The translations under genes were made by a program, and so were the position numbers. Source: an uncultured Clostridia bacterium (lineage in GTDB: Bacteria > Bacillota > Clostridia > Oscillospirales > Ruminococcaceae). Taken from it: a DNA stretch of 24,787 bases. Below the pieces are notes generated by a model. The model was not told the DNA's origin. It searched no databases and saw nothing but the letters and a program-made list of their open reading frames with translations. The stretch spans positions 1 through 24,787 of the forward strand of contig CALBGD010000054.1 of assembly GCA_937893735.1 (NCBI GenBank). The letters are read 5' to 3'. The stretch's first letter is position 1; each line of letters opens with the position of its first letter. Positions 1 through 7,018 of the stretch are shown here, piece by piece.

Positions 1-438
1 TTCGCCATGAAACAACCTCCGCAGTCTGAAATATACGCGGCGTATAAAGAAGCTCCTCCAGAGGAAAACGTACGCCCGGTAGGAGAACTTACCCGCCGGA
101 ATTTTCTTCCCGTTCCGGGTGATGTACCTTACGCGCGCCGTTATCTGCTCCGGCGTTATGCCGGGCTCCGGGGAGAGCTGATTGTCGCCGCACATGGTGA
201 AGCTCCCGTTCTGCTCTGATATTACCCGGTGTAATATGTAGGAGCCGTCCGCGCGCTGATAGAACGCGATATCTCCGGGTCTGACCGGGGCTTTTTCGAG
301 GGTCACGCTGTCCCTGCCCTGAACTATCAGCGGGAGCATACTCGTGCCGCGCGGGAAAATCGTGAACTCCCCGCCGCTGTCGAGCACCGCGCGTATAGTG
401 TCGTCGTAATCCGACAGGCGGAACCTCTGCTCAGGCAA
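1..438 (-). CDS. S26-like (signal-peptidase-type) serine peptidase, partial at the window edge
   Basis: The reading frame is open from the window edge back to a TTG at 438, giving 146 codons with no stop, so the 3' end is outside or only just beyond the window. Visible motifs are FPRGTSMLP, the catalytic-Ser box of signal-peptidase and S24/S26 enzymes, then RPGDIAFY and YILHRV, then a CGDN box. A His in the LHRV position instead of the Lys of typical bacterial enzymes resembles the SipW/ER-type Ser-His branch. The C terminus is basic and aromatic, possibly membrane-associating. The proposed TTG start overlaps the end of the PqqD-like gene by 8 bp, so the two are probably translationally coupled; the start is uncertain because no strong Shine-Dalgarno is present. 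With the PqqD-like gene and the YxxP peptide across the promoter region, a role in cleaving a small peptide is plausible but inferred. Confidence 0.72.
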   Translation of the reverse strand, partial: MPEQRFRLSDYDDTIRAVLDSGGEFTIFPRGTSMLPLIVQGRDSVTLEKAPVRPGDIAFYQRADGSYILHRVISEQNGSFTMCGDNQLSPEPGITPEQITARVRYITRNGKKIPAGKFSYRAYVFLWRSFFIRRVYFRLRRLFHGE

Positions 439-694
439 GGAGCGCCGCCTTTTTCAGCTTTTCCGTGAACGCGGCGACATCGGTCTGCGCCTGCTCCGGG
501 GTCACGTCGTATTCGCCGAGGAGCGCGGCGCAGAGCTGCTCCGGGGTCTTGTCGGCGGAGAGCTGTTCCCACAGGAACTTCCCGCTTTCGTTAAGGCGGA
601 TTATCCCGTTGAAGCTGCGGCTTGCCTCGCCCAGGGCCACAACAACGTACTGCCCGCCGACCTTTCTCAGCATGAAACCGTCTTTTATTTTCAT
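431..694 (-). CDS. PqqD family protein (RRE-like peptide-binding fold)
   Basis: This 87-residue protein has the size and layout of stand-alone PqqD/RRE proteins: an N-terminal beta part (MKIKDGFMLRKVGGQYVVV), the 'LNESGKFLWEQL' helix typical of the family, then 'TPEQLCAALLGEYDV' and a C-terminal helix. PqqD-like domains recognise leader peptides of ribosomally made, modified peptides; this is family knowledge. The start ATG at 694 is preceded by AAAGAGG on the minus strand and by a consensus promoter. It overlaps the downstream peptidase gene. The only candidate substrate in the window is the YxxP peptide at 3748-3903. No modifying radical-SAM enzyme or lasso cyclase is visible, so the partner enzyme may lie to the left of the window or may not exist. 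Confidence 0.85.
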   Translation of the reverse strand: MKIKDGFMLRKVGGQYVVVALGEASRSFNGIIRLNESGKFLWEQLSADKTPEQLCAALLGEYDVTPEQAQTDVAAFTEKLKKAALLA

Positions 695-725
695 AGGTAT
701 ACCTCTTTCTGTAAAGTATGCTTTA

Positions 726-754
726 ATTATATAATATCATCTGTAAAAAGTCAA
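726..754 (-). promoter_or_regulatory. Sigma-A promoter of the PqqD-peptidase unit
   Basis: Read on the minus strand, TTGACT (754-749) and TATAAT (731-726) are separated by 17 bases, with the start codon about 30 bp downstream of the -10 box. This is a near-consensus housekeeping promoter. Confidence 0.85.
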
Positions 755-850
755 TGCCGGCTGTTACACGGCGGACGGGTAAAAGTGCACAAAGAAAATT
801 GCGGGTGTTAGTAAATAATGGAGAAAATGCCGCGCCGGGACTTTTATTGC

Positions 851-879
851 TTGACTTTTAAAGAAACTAAAGTTATAAT
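851..879 (+). promoter_or_regulatory. Sigma-A promoter of the secreted Big2 gene
   Basis: TTGACT (851-856) and TATAAT (874-879) are spaced by 17 bases. The boxes are identical to those of the divergent promoter about 100 bp away. The leader of roughly 60 nt contains a small AAGGA/TCCTT inverted repeat (887-903) ahead of the Shine-Dalgarno ATGGAGG. Nothing else is recognised in 755-850. Confidence 0.87.
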
Positions 880-945
880 TAACAATAAGGATTTATTTTC
901 CTTAACGGGAGAAAAACAATATTACTTTTTATGGAGGTTAATTTT

Positions 946-3725
946 ATGAGATTCAAGCGTGCGATGGCTGCTTCAATGGCGGCTGTTATGGCGGTAAGCT
1001 CTGCTATCGTTTGCCAGATTACGGCGAGCGCGGCGGCTGATGAAACATTATCAACTGGTTCACTTGGCAGTGCTGAACTTACAGAGGACCAGTATAATAA
1101 GGGCTATATAGCTAAACCCACTATTACACTTGATAACAAGTGGGGCAATGCAACAAGCCTTAGCGGATATGGAAAAGTTGTAGTATCGTATACCTGTGAC
1201 GCAGTCGATGATATTGCCAATATATATCTTGTTGCACAGAACGGAACAGTAAACTGGCATCAGGCTGTCGCTAAGCCACAGGCGAAAGGCACGATTACTC
1301 TTGATTTATCTGACGTACAGGATAAGACATACGAGGCTATTTGCCTGCTTCTACATATTCGATCGGTGATACATTTGACCCTAAGTTCACGGTTACCAGT
1401 GCAACTCTTTGTTCAGCGGACACAAGAACATGGAATGAAACAGAACTTAATGTTGATGGACTTCCTGCTACTACCGAGAATACAAACACAGCAATTGAAA
1501 TAGGCACTGGGAAAACACTTGACCCGAGCAAGTACAGCGATGAAGCTAAATTAGTTGTATACTATACTTCCGGTAATCAGAGCGGCTGGGGAAACATTCA
1601 GGTAGTTGATAATTCAACTGGCTGGGATTCAATAACCACCCTTCCTTCAAAGGGAGACGGCGTTGAGGCAAAGGGCGAGATAGATCTTTCTACGATCAAG
1701 GATATGACAAAGATCGTTCTTCAGAATAATAATGGCTCTGTGCTGACTAAAATCACAGTAAAGGACGTTGAGAAGTCTGACGTTGAAGTATCTTCCCTGA
1801 CGATCGAGGGTGACGCAAAGAGAACCGCTACATACGGCGACGCTGATGTTGAGCTGTCAGTAAAGCCGAATGACGACGCTACCACTTACGATGAATCAAA
1901 GGTAACATGGGCTTCTTCCAATGAAGATGTTGCTGCCGTTTCCACAGACGGCAAGGTTACATTTGTCGGCGCCGGCGATGTTAAAATAACCGCAACTTAT
2001 GACAACAATGATACTATCACCGCTTCTGTTGATTTCACTGTTGCCAAGAAGCAAGTAACTGCAACAATCACCGCAGGCGATGTTACGGACGCTTCCAAGG
2101 ACGACGCAGAAGATAAGGCAAAGGCTGCCGTAAAGGTAGTTTCTGCTGACCTTACCGATAAGGACTACACCGTTTCTGTTAGGGTAGACGGCAAGAAGTA
2201 TACAGCAGCCGTTGAACTCACAGAAGCAGCTGACAAGAAGTACGCGCTTACTGCCGCTGCTGCCAACGGAAACATCAGCTATAAGGTTACAGGTCTTAAG
2301 CTCAGCGAAAACACCCTTGCTATTCCCGTAACAAAAACCGATGGCGTACAGCTCACAGCTGCTATCCAGCCTGAGGGTCTGGCTGAGGGCGATATCGAGT
2401 GGAAGACCGATGACGATACAGTTGCAACAGTTGAGAACGGTCTGGTAAAGCCGGTTTCCGGCTCCGCAGGCAAAACGACCACTGTCACTGCGACCGTAAA
2501 GGGCACTGATGTAAAGGCAGAGTGCACAGTATCTATCGTTGAGGTAGTTAACCCCGCTGTAAAGATAGAACTCGACAAGACAGAGCTTTCCGGCACAGCA
2601 GGCGACAATGCAGAGTTAAAGGCTGTCGTTACCGCTGAGGATACCACAAAGGACTGCACCGATGTAGTTACATGGAAGTCCTCTGATGAAAAGGTTGCAG
2701 CTGTAAACGCAGGCTCCGTTACATTTGTGGGCGAGGGCACAGCTACCATCACCGCAACTGTCGGCGGCCAGTCCGCAACCTGCAAGGTTACCGTAAAGGC
2801 TAAGGTCATTGCAGTTGAAAAGGTAACTCTCGACAAGACCTCCGCAGAGCTCACGGTCGGCGATACAGCAACTCTCAAGGCAACTGTAACTCCCGACGAC
2901 GCTACCGACAAGACCGTTACATGGACTTCCTCCGATGAATCCGTTGCGACCGTCAAGGACGGCGTTGTTACCGCTGTAAAGGCTGGTACAGCTACCATCA
3001 CCGCAAAGGCTGACGGCAAGACCGCAGAGTGCAGGATTACCGTAAAGGCTAAGAGCCAGCCTGTTAAGGAAACAGTGCTCTGGAGCGGAAACACCGACCT
3101 CGGCACCGACTGGAACAAGAACGTGACAGTTCCCAAGGCGGACGTAAAGATCGGTGATGTGATCAGGATCAAGGTAGGCACAGGCTCCGCTGAGTACCAC
3201 CAGATCAAGATCATGGACAGCAGCTGGAATGTTCTTTCCTCCCTCAAGAGCAGGGCTCACTCTGAGTACGGCACCATCGACGTTGACAAGGACGGCTATG
3301 TTGAGTTCACTGTAAACGCTGCGGACGCTAAGCTCATCAGCGAGGGCGGTCTGATAATCTCCGGCTACGACCTGACTATCTCCTCTGTTTCCAACAAGGC
3401 GATGAAGGACGAGACCTATGCTCCGTCCACCAAGGTACATACTGTTGTAAACAACGGCACTTCCCAGATCGCGGTATTCGCTATCTCCGAGGAGGACGCT
3501 GACAAGTACCAGAGCTACACCGTTACCATCACAAGAGGCAGCGACAACAAGTGCGTATATGTTATCGTCAAGGACTGCTACAAGTACGTTACATACAACA
3601 ACGGCACTGAGGACATCAGAGTTTCCGGCAACGGCGCTTACTACATCATGCTTGACATCACAGACATTGAGGACAGCTTCGGCGGTATCACAGTAAGAAT
3701 CACCCCCACAGTACCCAAGGGTTGA
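946..3725 (+). CDS. Secreted multidomain protein with CBM-like and four Big2 Ig-like domains; interrupted by a -1 frameshift
   Basis: The start is the ATG at 946, with GGAGG at 934; the in-frame ATG at 931 is itself part of the Shine-Dalgarno. The frame is broken at the T run 1340-1342. Restoring one T joins codon 132 to the frame ending at 3725 and gives 926 residues. Residues 1-31 are a signal peptide (MRFKRAMAASM, hydrophobic core, ASA-A cleavage). Two related beta-sandwich, CBM-like units follow (about 56-135 and 180-275). Four Big2-type domains follow at about 281-366, 447-532, 537-617 and 624-701, each with a W-(T/K/A)-S(S/D)-variable-V-A-x-V core. A further CBM-like unit (LWSGNTDLGTDWNKNV) starts near 711, and then a C-terminal domain. 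No LPxTG, SLH or dockerin motif was found, so it is probably released or non-covalently held. Likely role: adhesion or glycan binding. As sequenced, only a truncated product would be made unless the frame is corrected. Confidence 0.8.
1338..1345 (+). other. Frameshift site in the secreted Big2 gene
   Basis: Codons GAG GCT ATT TGC lead into a frame that stops at 1503. Adding one T to the TTT at 1340-1342 gives GAG GCT ATT TTG CCT GCT and continues directly into the 794-codon downstream frame (E-A-I-L-P-A-S-T-Y). The domain sequence is continuous across the join, so this is a one-base deletion, a sequencing or assembly error, or a slippage site. Confidence 0.85.
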
Positions 3726-3747
3726 TTGAAAGAGAGGAAATTACGCA

Positions 3748-3903
3748 ATGAAAAAGACATACGTACAGCCTGAGATAGAGATCACAGCTTTCACCACTGA
3801 GGATATCATCACTGCCAGCACCATATCTTCCGGCATGAACAAGAAGGACGATGTTATCGGCAATGGTGTGAAGATCGACCTTAAGGACAAGGAATGGAAC
3901 TGA
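3748..3903 (+). CDS. Small peptide with YxxP leader motif; candidate RiPP-type precursor
   Basis: ATG 3748 is preceded by AGAGAGG (3731-3737) and encodes 51 residues, starting MKKTYVQPEIEITAF and followed by TTEDIITAS, then a polar segment (NKKDDVIGNG) and ending KDKEWN. The N-terminal K-x-Y-x-x-P-x-I-E pattern matches the leader motif that PqqD-like RRE proteins bind in lasso-type precursors; short peptides of this K-x-Y-x-x-P type are common in Clostridia. There is no Cys, and no signal peptide or membrane segment. It lies 22 bp after the secreted gene, so it is probably cotranscribed, and is followed by a terminator hairpin and then an HPr-kinase-like gene. Ser and Thr residues at 23-28 are possible modification sites. 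Precursor status is inferred; a small regulatory or structural peptide is the alternative. Confidence 0.7.
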   Translation: MKKTYVQPEIEITAFTTEDIITASTISSGMNKKDDVIGNGVKIDLKDKEWN

Positions 3904-3929
3904 TCCGCTCTGTAAAGACGGCATAACTG

Positions 3930-3962
3930 AACGCCGGACGTGTAAAAGCGCCCGGCGTTTTT
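3930..3962 (+). terminator. Hairpin terminator or attenuator after the YxxP peptide
   Basis: AACGCCGG (3930-3937) pairs with CCGGCGTT (3952-3959) and is followed by TTTTT ending at 3962. It lies between the peptide and kinase genes only 11 bp before the kinase start, so it would lower kinase expression relative to the peptide. Confidence 0.7.
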
Positions 3963-3973
3963 ACGAGGTGTGA

Positions 3974-4675
3974 ATGACAAGGATATACAATATCTGCGGT
4001 CTTAACGTGGAGTGCGATTTCCGGTTCCCGACAATGACCGCCCGGGCGGAGAAATACCTTTCCGGCGGCGTTCCGGAGATCCGCGTGCCGTTCCAGCCGG
4101 AAAAATTCGAATGGCTGAAACAGCAGGAGCCCTCCCTTGACGACGACAACTGCGAGATAATCTGCACAACCGAGAGCTTCTATATGCAGCTTCTGGGCTT
4201 CGGGGGATTCATGCTCCATTCCAGCGCCGTGGTGATGGACGGAGAAGCCTACCTGTTCTCCGCGCCCAGCGGCACCGGGAAATCCACGCACACGGCGCTC
4301 TGGCTGAAGCTCTTCGGGGAGCGCGCCGCGATACTCAACGACGACAAGCCCGCGATACTCCTCCGGGAGGACGGTATCTTTGCCTGCGGAACTCCGTGGA
4401 GCGGCAAGAGCGACCTTAATCTGAACCTGTGCGTTCCTCTGCGGGGGATATGCGTGCTGGAGCGCAGTCTGCAGAATTTCATCAATCCTCTCCCGGCAGA
4501 GAGAGCCGTGTACGCGCTGATGAACCAGACCCTCCGGCCGGAGGAACCGGAAAAAATGGCGGCTCTGCTGGAATACATCGACCGGGTAACGGAAAATATC
4601 CCGATGTGGAGAATGGGCTGCAATATCTTGGCAGAGGCGGCTCAGCTCGCTTATGATGCCATGTCAGGAAAGTAG
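3974..4675 (+). CDS. HPr kinase/PEPCK-like P-loop kinase (HprK-related)
   Basis: The protein has 233 residues and starts at ATG 3974, with GAGGTG at 3965. A Walker A loop, SAPSGTGKSTHTALW (96-110), an LNDDKPAI acidic motif (121-128) and a GTPWSGK motif (139-145) give the HprK C-terminal-domain fold. FMLHSSAVVMDGEAYLFSAP just before the P-loop is typical of the HprK-like proteins found next to peptide clusters rather than of the true HPr kinase of carbon catabolite control, which is longer and has an extra N-terminal domain. Related kinases phosphorylate lasso-peptide precursors in some Firmicutes (family knowledge). Its position directly after the YxxP peptide suggests that peptide, or a product of it, as substrate; this is inferred. 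No transmembrane segment is seen. Confidence 0.8.
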   Translation: MTRIYNICGLNVECDFRFPTMTARAEKYLSGGVPEIRVPFQPEKFEWLKQQEPSLDDDNCEIICTTESFYMQLLGFGGFMLHSSAVVMDGEAYLFSAPSGTGKSTHTALWLKLFGERAAILNDDKPAILLREDGIFACGTPWSGKSDLNLNLCVPLRGICVLERSLQNFINPLPAERAVYALMNQTLRPEEPEKMAALLEYIDRVTENIPMWRMGCNILAEAAQLAYDAMSGK

Positions 4676-4685
4676 TAAAAACTCA

Positions 4686-4721
4686 GCCATCTTTCACCTG
4701 AAAGCGAAAGATGGCTTTTTT
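4686..4721 (+). terminator. Rho-independent terminator after the HprK-like gene
   Basis: GCCATCTTTC (4686-4695) and GAAAGATGGC (4706-4715) form a perfect 10-bp stem with a 10-nt loop, followed by six T. It closes the peptide-kinase unit. Confidence 0.93.
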
Positions 4722-4793
4722 GACAGCCCTTTTCTGTGCCTGATGGGCGGCTTGAACCTTAATTACAATTCGGTTACAATATGTCGGAATATG

Positions 4794-4822
4794 TTTACAA
4801 ATGGAATATTATATGCTATAAT
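4794..4822 (+). promoter_or_regulatory. Sigma-A promoter of the GT2-GtrA operon
   Basis: TTTACA (4794-4799) and TATAAT (4817-4822) have 17-base spacing. Transcription would start about 20 nt before the ATG at 4848, which rules out the upstream in-frame ATG at 4653 as the start. Confidence 0.88.
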
Positions 4823-4847
4823 CTCTATGAAGAAAAGGGGGGAGAGC

Positions 4848-5924
4848 ATGAATGTTCCGGCAGTACTGCCGACCTACAACCCGAAGGAGAAGATTTTCGG
4901 CGTGGTTGACGGGCTGATATCCGCGGGATTTGAGCATATAGTCATAATAGACGACGGAAGCCGCCCGGAGTGCGGCGCGATATTCTCCCGGCTGACGGAG
5001 ATACCGCAGTGCACGGTGCTCCATCACGGAGTTAACCGCGGCAAGGGGCGGGGGCTTAAAACCGGATTCTCATATGTTCTTGAGCACTTCACGGACTGCT
5101 CCGGAGTCGTCACCACGGACGACGACGGACAGCACACCCCGCAGGATATCCGCCGGTGCGCCGAGGAAATGGAGCGCACAGGACGTCCGGTGCTTGGCGC
5201 CCGGGATTTCTCCGGCGGGGATATCCCGCCCAAAAGCCGCTTCGGCAACAACACGACCCGGTTCGTTTTCAGGTTCCTCTGCGGGATAAAAATAACCGAC
5301 ACCCAGACGGGGCTGAGGGCGCTCCCGCGGGAGTGCCTGCCGGCTCTCGTGAAGCTCGGCGGGGAGCGCTTCGAGTACGAAACCAATATGCTGCTCGAGA
5401 TGAAGCGCCTCGGCTGGAGCTTCGATGAAGTCAGGATACAGACGATATACGACGACAACAACAAGGGCACGCACTTCAATCCGCTGACTGATTCACTGCG
5501 TATCTACGGCATGATATTCAAGTTCATGCTGAGCTCCCTTGGCTGCTCGCTGATAGACATAGCGCTGTTCACGGCGCTCAACCTGCTGACTCAGCCGCTT
5601 TTCGGTGAGAACGAAACGCTACGCATTTTTGCGGCTACGGCGGGGGCGCGGGTGGTATCCTCGCTGGTGAACTTCCTTGTCAACAGGAGCCGCGTTTTCC
5701 GCTCCGGCGGCAGCGTGAAGCGCTCCATGGCGAGATACTACATACTCTGCGCGGGACAGCTCGCCGCCTCGGCGCTGTGCGTGCGGGGAGTTTCGTTTTT
5801 GTTCAGCGCCTCTGCGGGCTGGCAGTCCGTGATAAAGATAGTTATAGACACGATTCTGTTTTTCGTGAGCTTCGGTATCCAGCGCGACTGGGTCTACGCA
5901 GGCTCGAAAGGGGATAAGAAATGA
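4848..5924 (+). CDS. Family 2 glycosyltransferase fused to a GtrA-like membrane domain
   Basis: The 358-residue protein starts at ATG 4848 with a GGGGGGAG Shine-Dalgarno just upstream. Residues 1-220 form a GT2 domain of the dolichyl/polyprenyl-phosphate mannose synthase type: LPTYNP (7-12), DDGS (35-38), NRGKG (63-67), TTDDDGQH (89-96, metal-binding DxD region) and DTQTGLR (151-157). Residues about 224-350 contain four hydrophobic segments with the GtrA-like pattern (VNFLVNRSRVFRS between them). Such fusions are thought to make a lipid-phosphate-linked sugar and move it across the membrane. It is the first gene of a three-gene operon and ends in an ATGA overlap with the next gene. Donor sugar and acceptor cannot be read from the sequence. 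Confidence 0.9.
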   Translation: MNVPAVLPTYNPKEKIFGVVDGLISAGFEHIVIIDDGSRPECGAIFSRLTEIPQCTVLHHGVNRGKGRGLKTGFSYVLEHFTDCSGVVTTDDDGQHTPQDIRRCAEEMERTGRPVLGARDFSGGDIPPKSRFGNNTTRFVFRFLCGIKITDTQTGLRALPRECLPALVKLGGERFEYETNMLLEMKRLGWSFDEVRIQTIYDDNNKGTHFNPLTDSLRIYGMIFKFMLSSLGCSLIDIALFTALNLLTQPLFGENETLRIFAATAGARVVSSLVNFLVNRSRVFRSGGSVKRSMARYYILCAGQLAASALCVRGVSFLFSASAGWQSVIKIVIDTILFFVSFGIQRDWVYAGSKGDKK

Positions 5925-7018
5925 CCGGAAACACACTGGAAGAAAAGCAGCTCCCCCGGAGCCGTCCGCGCTTCAAGAAGAAAAAGCCCGGCACGGCGGC
6001 TATGGTGATACGGCGCGTACTGCTGGTGTTCTTCACGATAATTCTGGCGGTGCTTGCGGCTCTGCTGGGCGTGGTGTACGTCATGGAAAAGGGTCCCTCC
6101 GAAACGGCGCGGAACATCTTCGTTATCTCCTGCCGGGAAACCAGCGCCATAAAGTGGGTCCCGAACATATTCCTCTCAGACGAGCTGGTTGAGGAGATAG
6201 CCGCCCAGAACACCATCAAGGAAACGGACGACATCACCGACCCTGATTTAGTCCAGATACCCTCCCCGGATAACGCAGGGAGCGCCGCAGAAGCCGACCC
6301 GGACATCGACCCGGACGGCGACGGCGTGGACATAATCGACGTCAGCGGCTCCACATTCAAGGGCAAGATGATGGTGGTCTACGACCCGTCAAGGGTGTTC
6401 GTGGGCATTTCGGGAAAATTCGGTCTGGAGGAACAGGGCAAGACCCTGCCTGAGATATACGCCTCCTACGATAACATAATCGGAGCGGTCAACGGCGGCG
6501 GCTTTGACGACCGTCCCGGACACATGACCGGCGGCGAGCCGTGGGGTATAGTCATGTCCGAGGGCGAAGTCCTCTGGGGCACGCCGATGTACTATTCATG
6601 GGACACCATCGGGATAACATGGGACAATAAGCTTGTCGTCGGCAAGATGACCGTGCAGGAGGCAGTAGATATGGGAGTCCGCGACGCGGTGAAGTTCGGG
6701 CCTATCCTGATAGTGAACGGCGAGCCGGTGGAGGCACTCGGCGACGGAAGCGGGCTGAATCCCCGCACGGCGATAGGACAGCGCGCGGACGGCGCAATGC
6801 TCCTGCTGACGATAGACGGCAGGCAGTCCAACAGCCTCGGCGCGAGCCTTGCGGACGTCCGGGACGTAATGCTTGATTTCGGCGCGGTGAACGCCGCGAA
6901 TCTTGACGGCGGCTCCTCCACGAACATGATGTTCAACGGCGAGATAATCAACCAGAGCGCCAGCCTGATAGGGCTCCGCAAGATGTGCACCGCGATACTG
7001 GTAAGGGGTAAGGAATGA
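5921..7018 (+). CDS. Membrane-anchored phosphodiester glycosidase (NAGPA domain) protein
   Basis: The 365-residue protein has a basic N terminus and one transmembrane helix (about 28-54), placing the rest outside the cell. Residues about 150-363 carry the NAGPA/phosphodiester-glycosidase fold: GAVNGGGF (188-195), PRTAIGQ (281-287), DGR (299-301) and NLDGGSS (327-333), which are the conserved boxes of the family. The family cleaves sugar-phosphodiester bonds and in bacteria is linked to exopolysaccharide or wall glycan turnover. A linker at 126-140 is rich in Asp (DPDIDPDGDG) and resembles a single calcium-binding loop. The start overlaps the previous gene (ATGA) and the end overlaps the next (ATGA), so it is translationally coupled on both sides. 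The substrate is probably a surface polymer built with the GT2-GtrA enzyme; this is inferred. Confidence 0.88.
   Translation: MTGNTLEEKQLPRSRPRFKKKKPGTAAMVIRRVLLVFFTIILAVLAALLGVVYVMEKGPSETARNIFVISCRETSAIKWVPNIFLSDELVEEIAAQNTIKETDDITDPDLVQIPSPDNAGSAAEADPDIDPDGDGVDIIDVSGSTFKGKMMVVYDPSRVFVGISGKFGLEEQGKTLPEIYASYDNIIGAVNGGGFDDRPGHMTGGEPWGIVMSEGEVLWGTPMYYSWDTIGITWDNKLVVGKMTVQEAVDMGVRDAVKFGPILIVNGEPVEALGDGSGLNPRTAIGQRADGAMLLLTIDGRQSNSLGASLADVRDVMLDFGAVNAANLDGGSSTNMMFNGEIINQSASLIGLRKMCTAILVRGKE

Noticed and set aside
7..219. Plus-strand open frame of 70 codons
   Set aside because: It lies opposite the S26-like peptidase frame, which carries the recognisable catalytic motifs; no Shine-Dalgarno precedes it.
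931..945. ATG at 931 as start of the secreted protein
   Set aside because: This ATG is part of the ATGGAGG Shine-Dalgarno; ATG 946 gives a normal signal peptide at the right spacing.
2279..3440. Long minus-strand frames antisense to the Big2 gene
   Set aside because: They mirror the repetitive Thr/Val/Ala codons of the Big2 domains and have low-complexity products with no motif.
1..4721. Complete lasso-peptide cluster
   Set aside because: The YxxP peptide, PqqD-like and HprK-like genes fit, but no asparagine-synthetase-like cyclase or transglutaminase-like peptidase is in the window.
4653..4847. Longer N terminus of the GT2-GtrA protein
   Set aside because: The segment spans a terminator and the promoter; the GT2 domain begins at ATG 4848 behind a strong Shine-Dalgarno.
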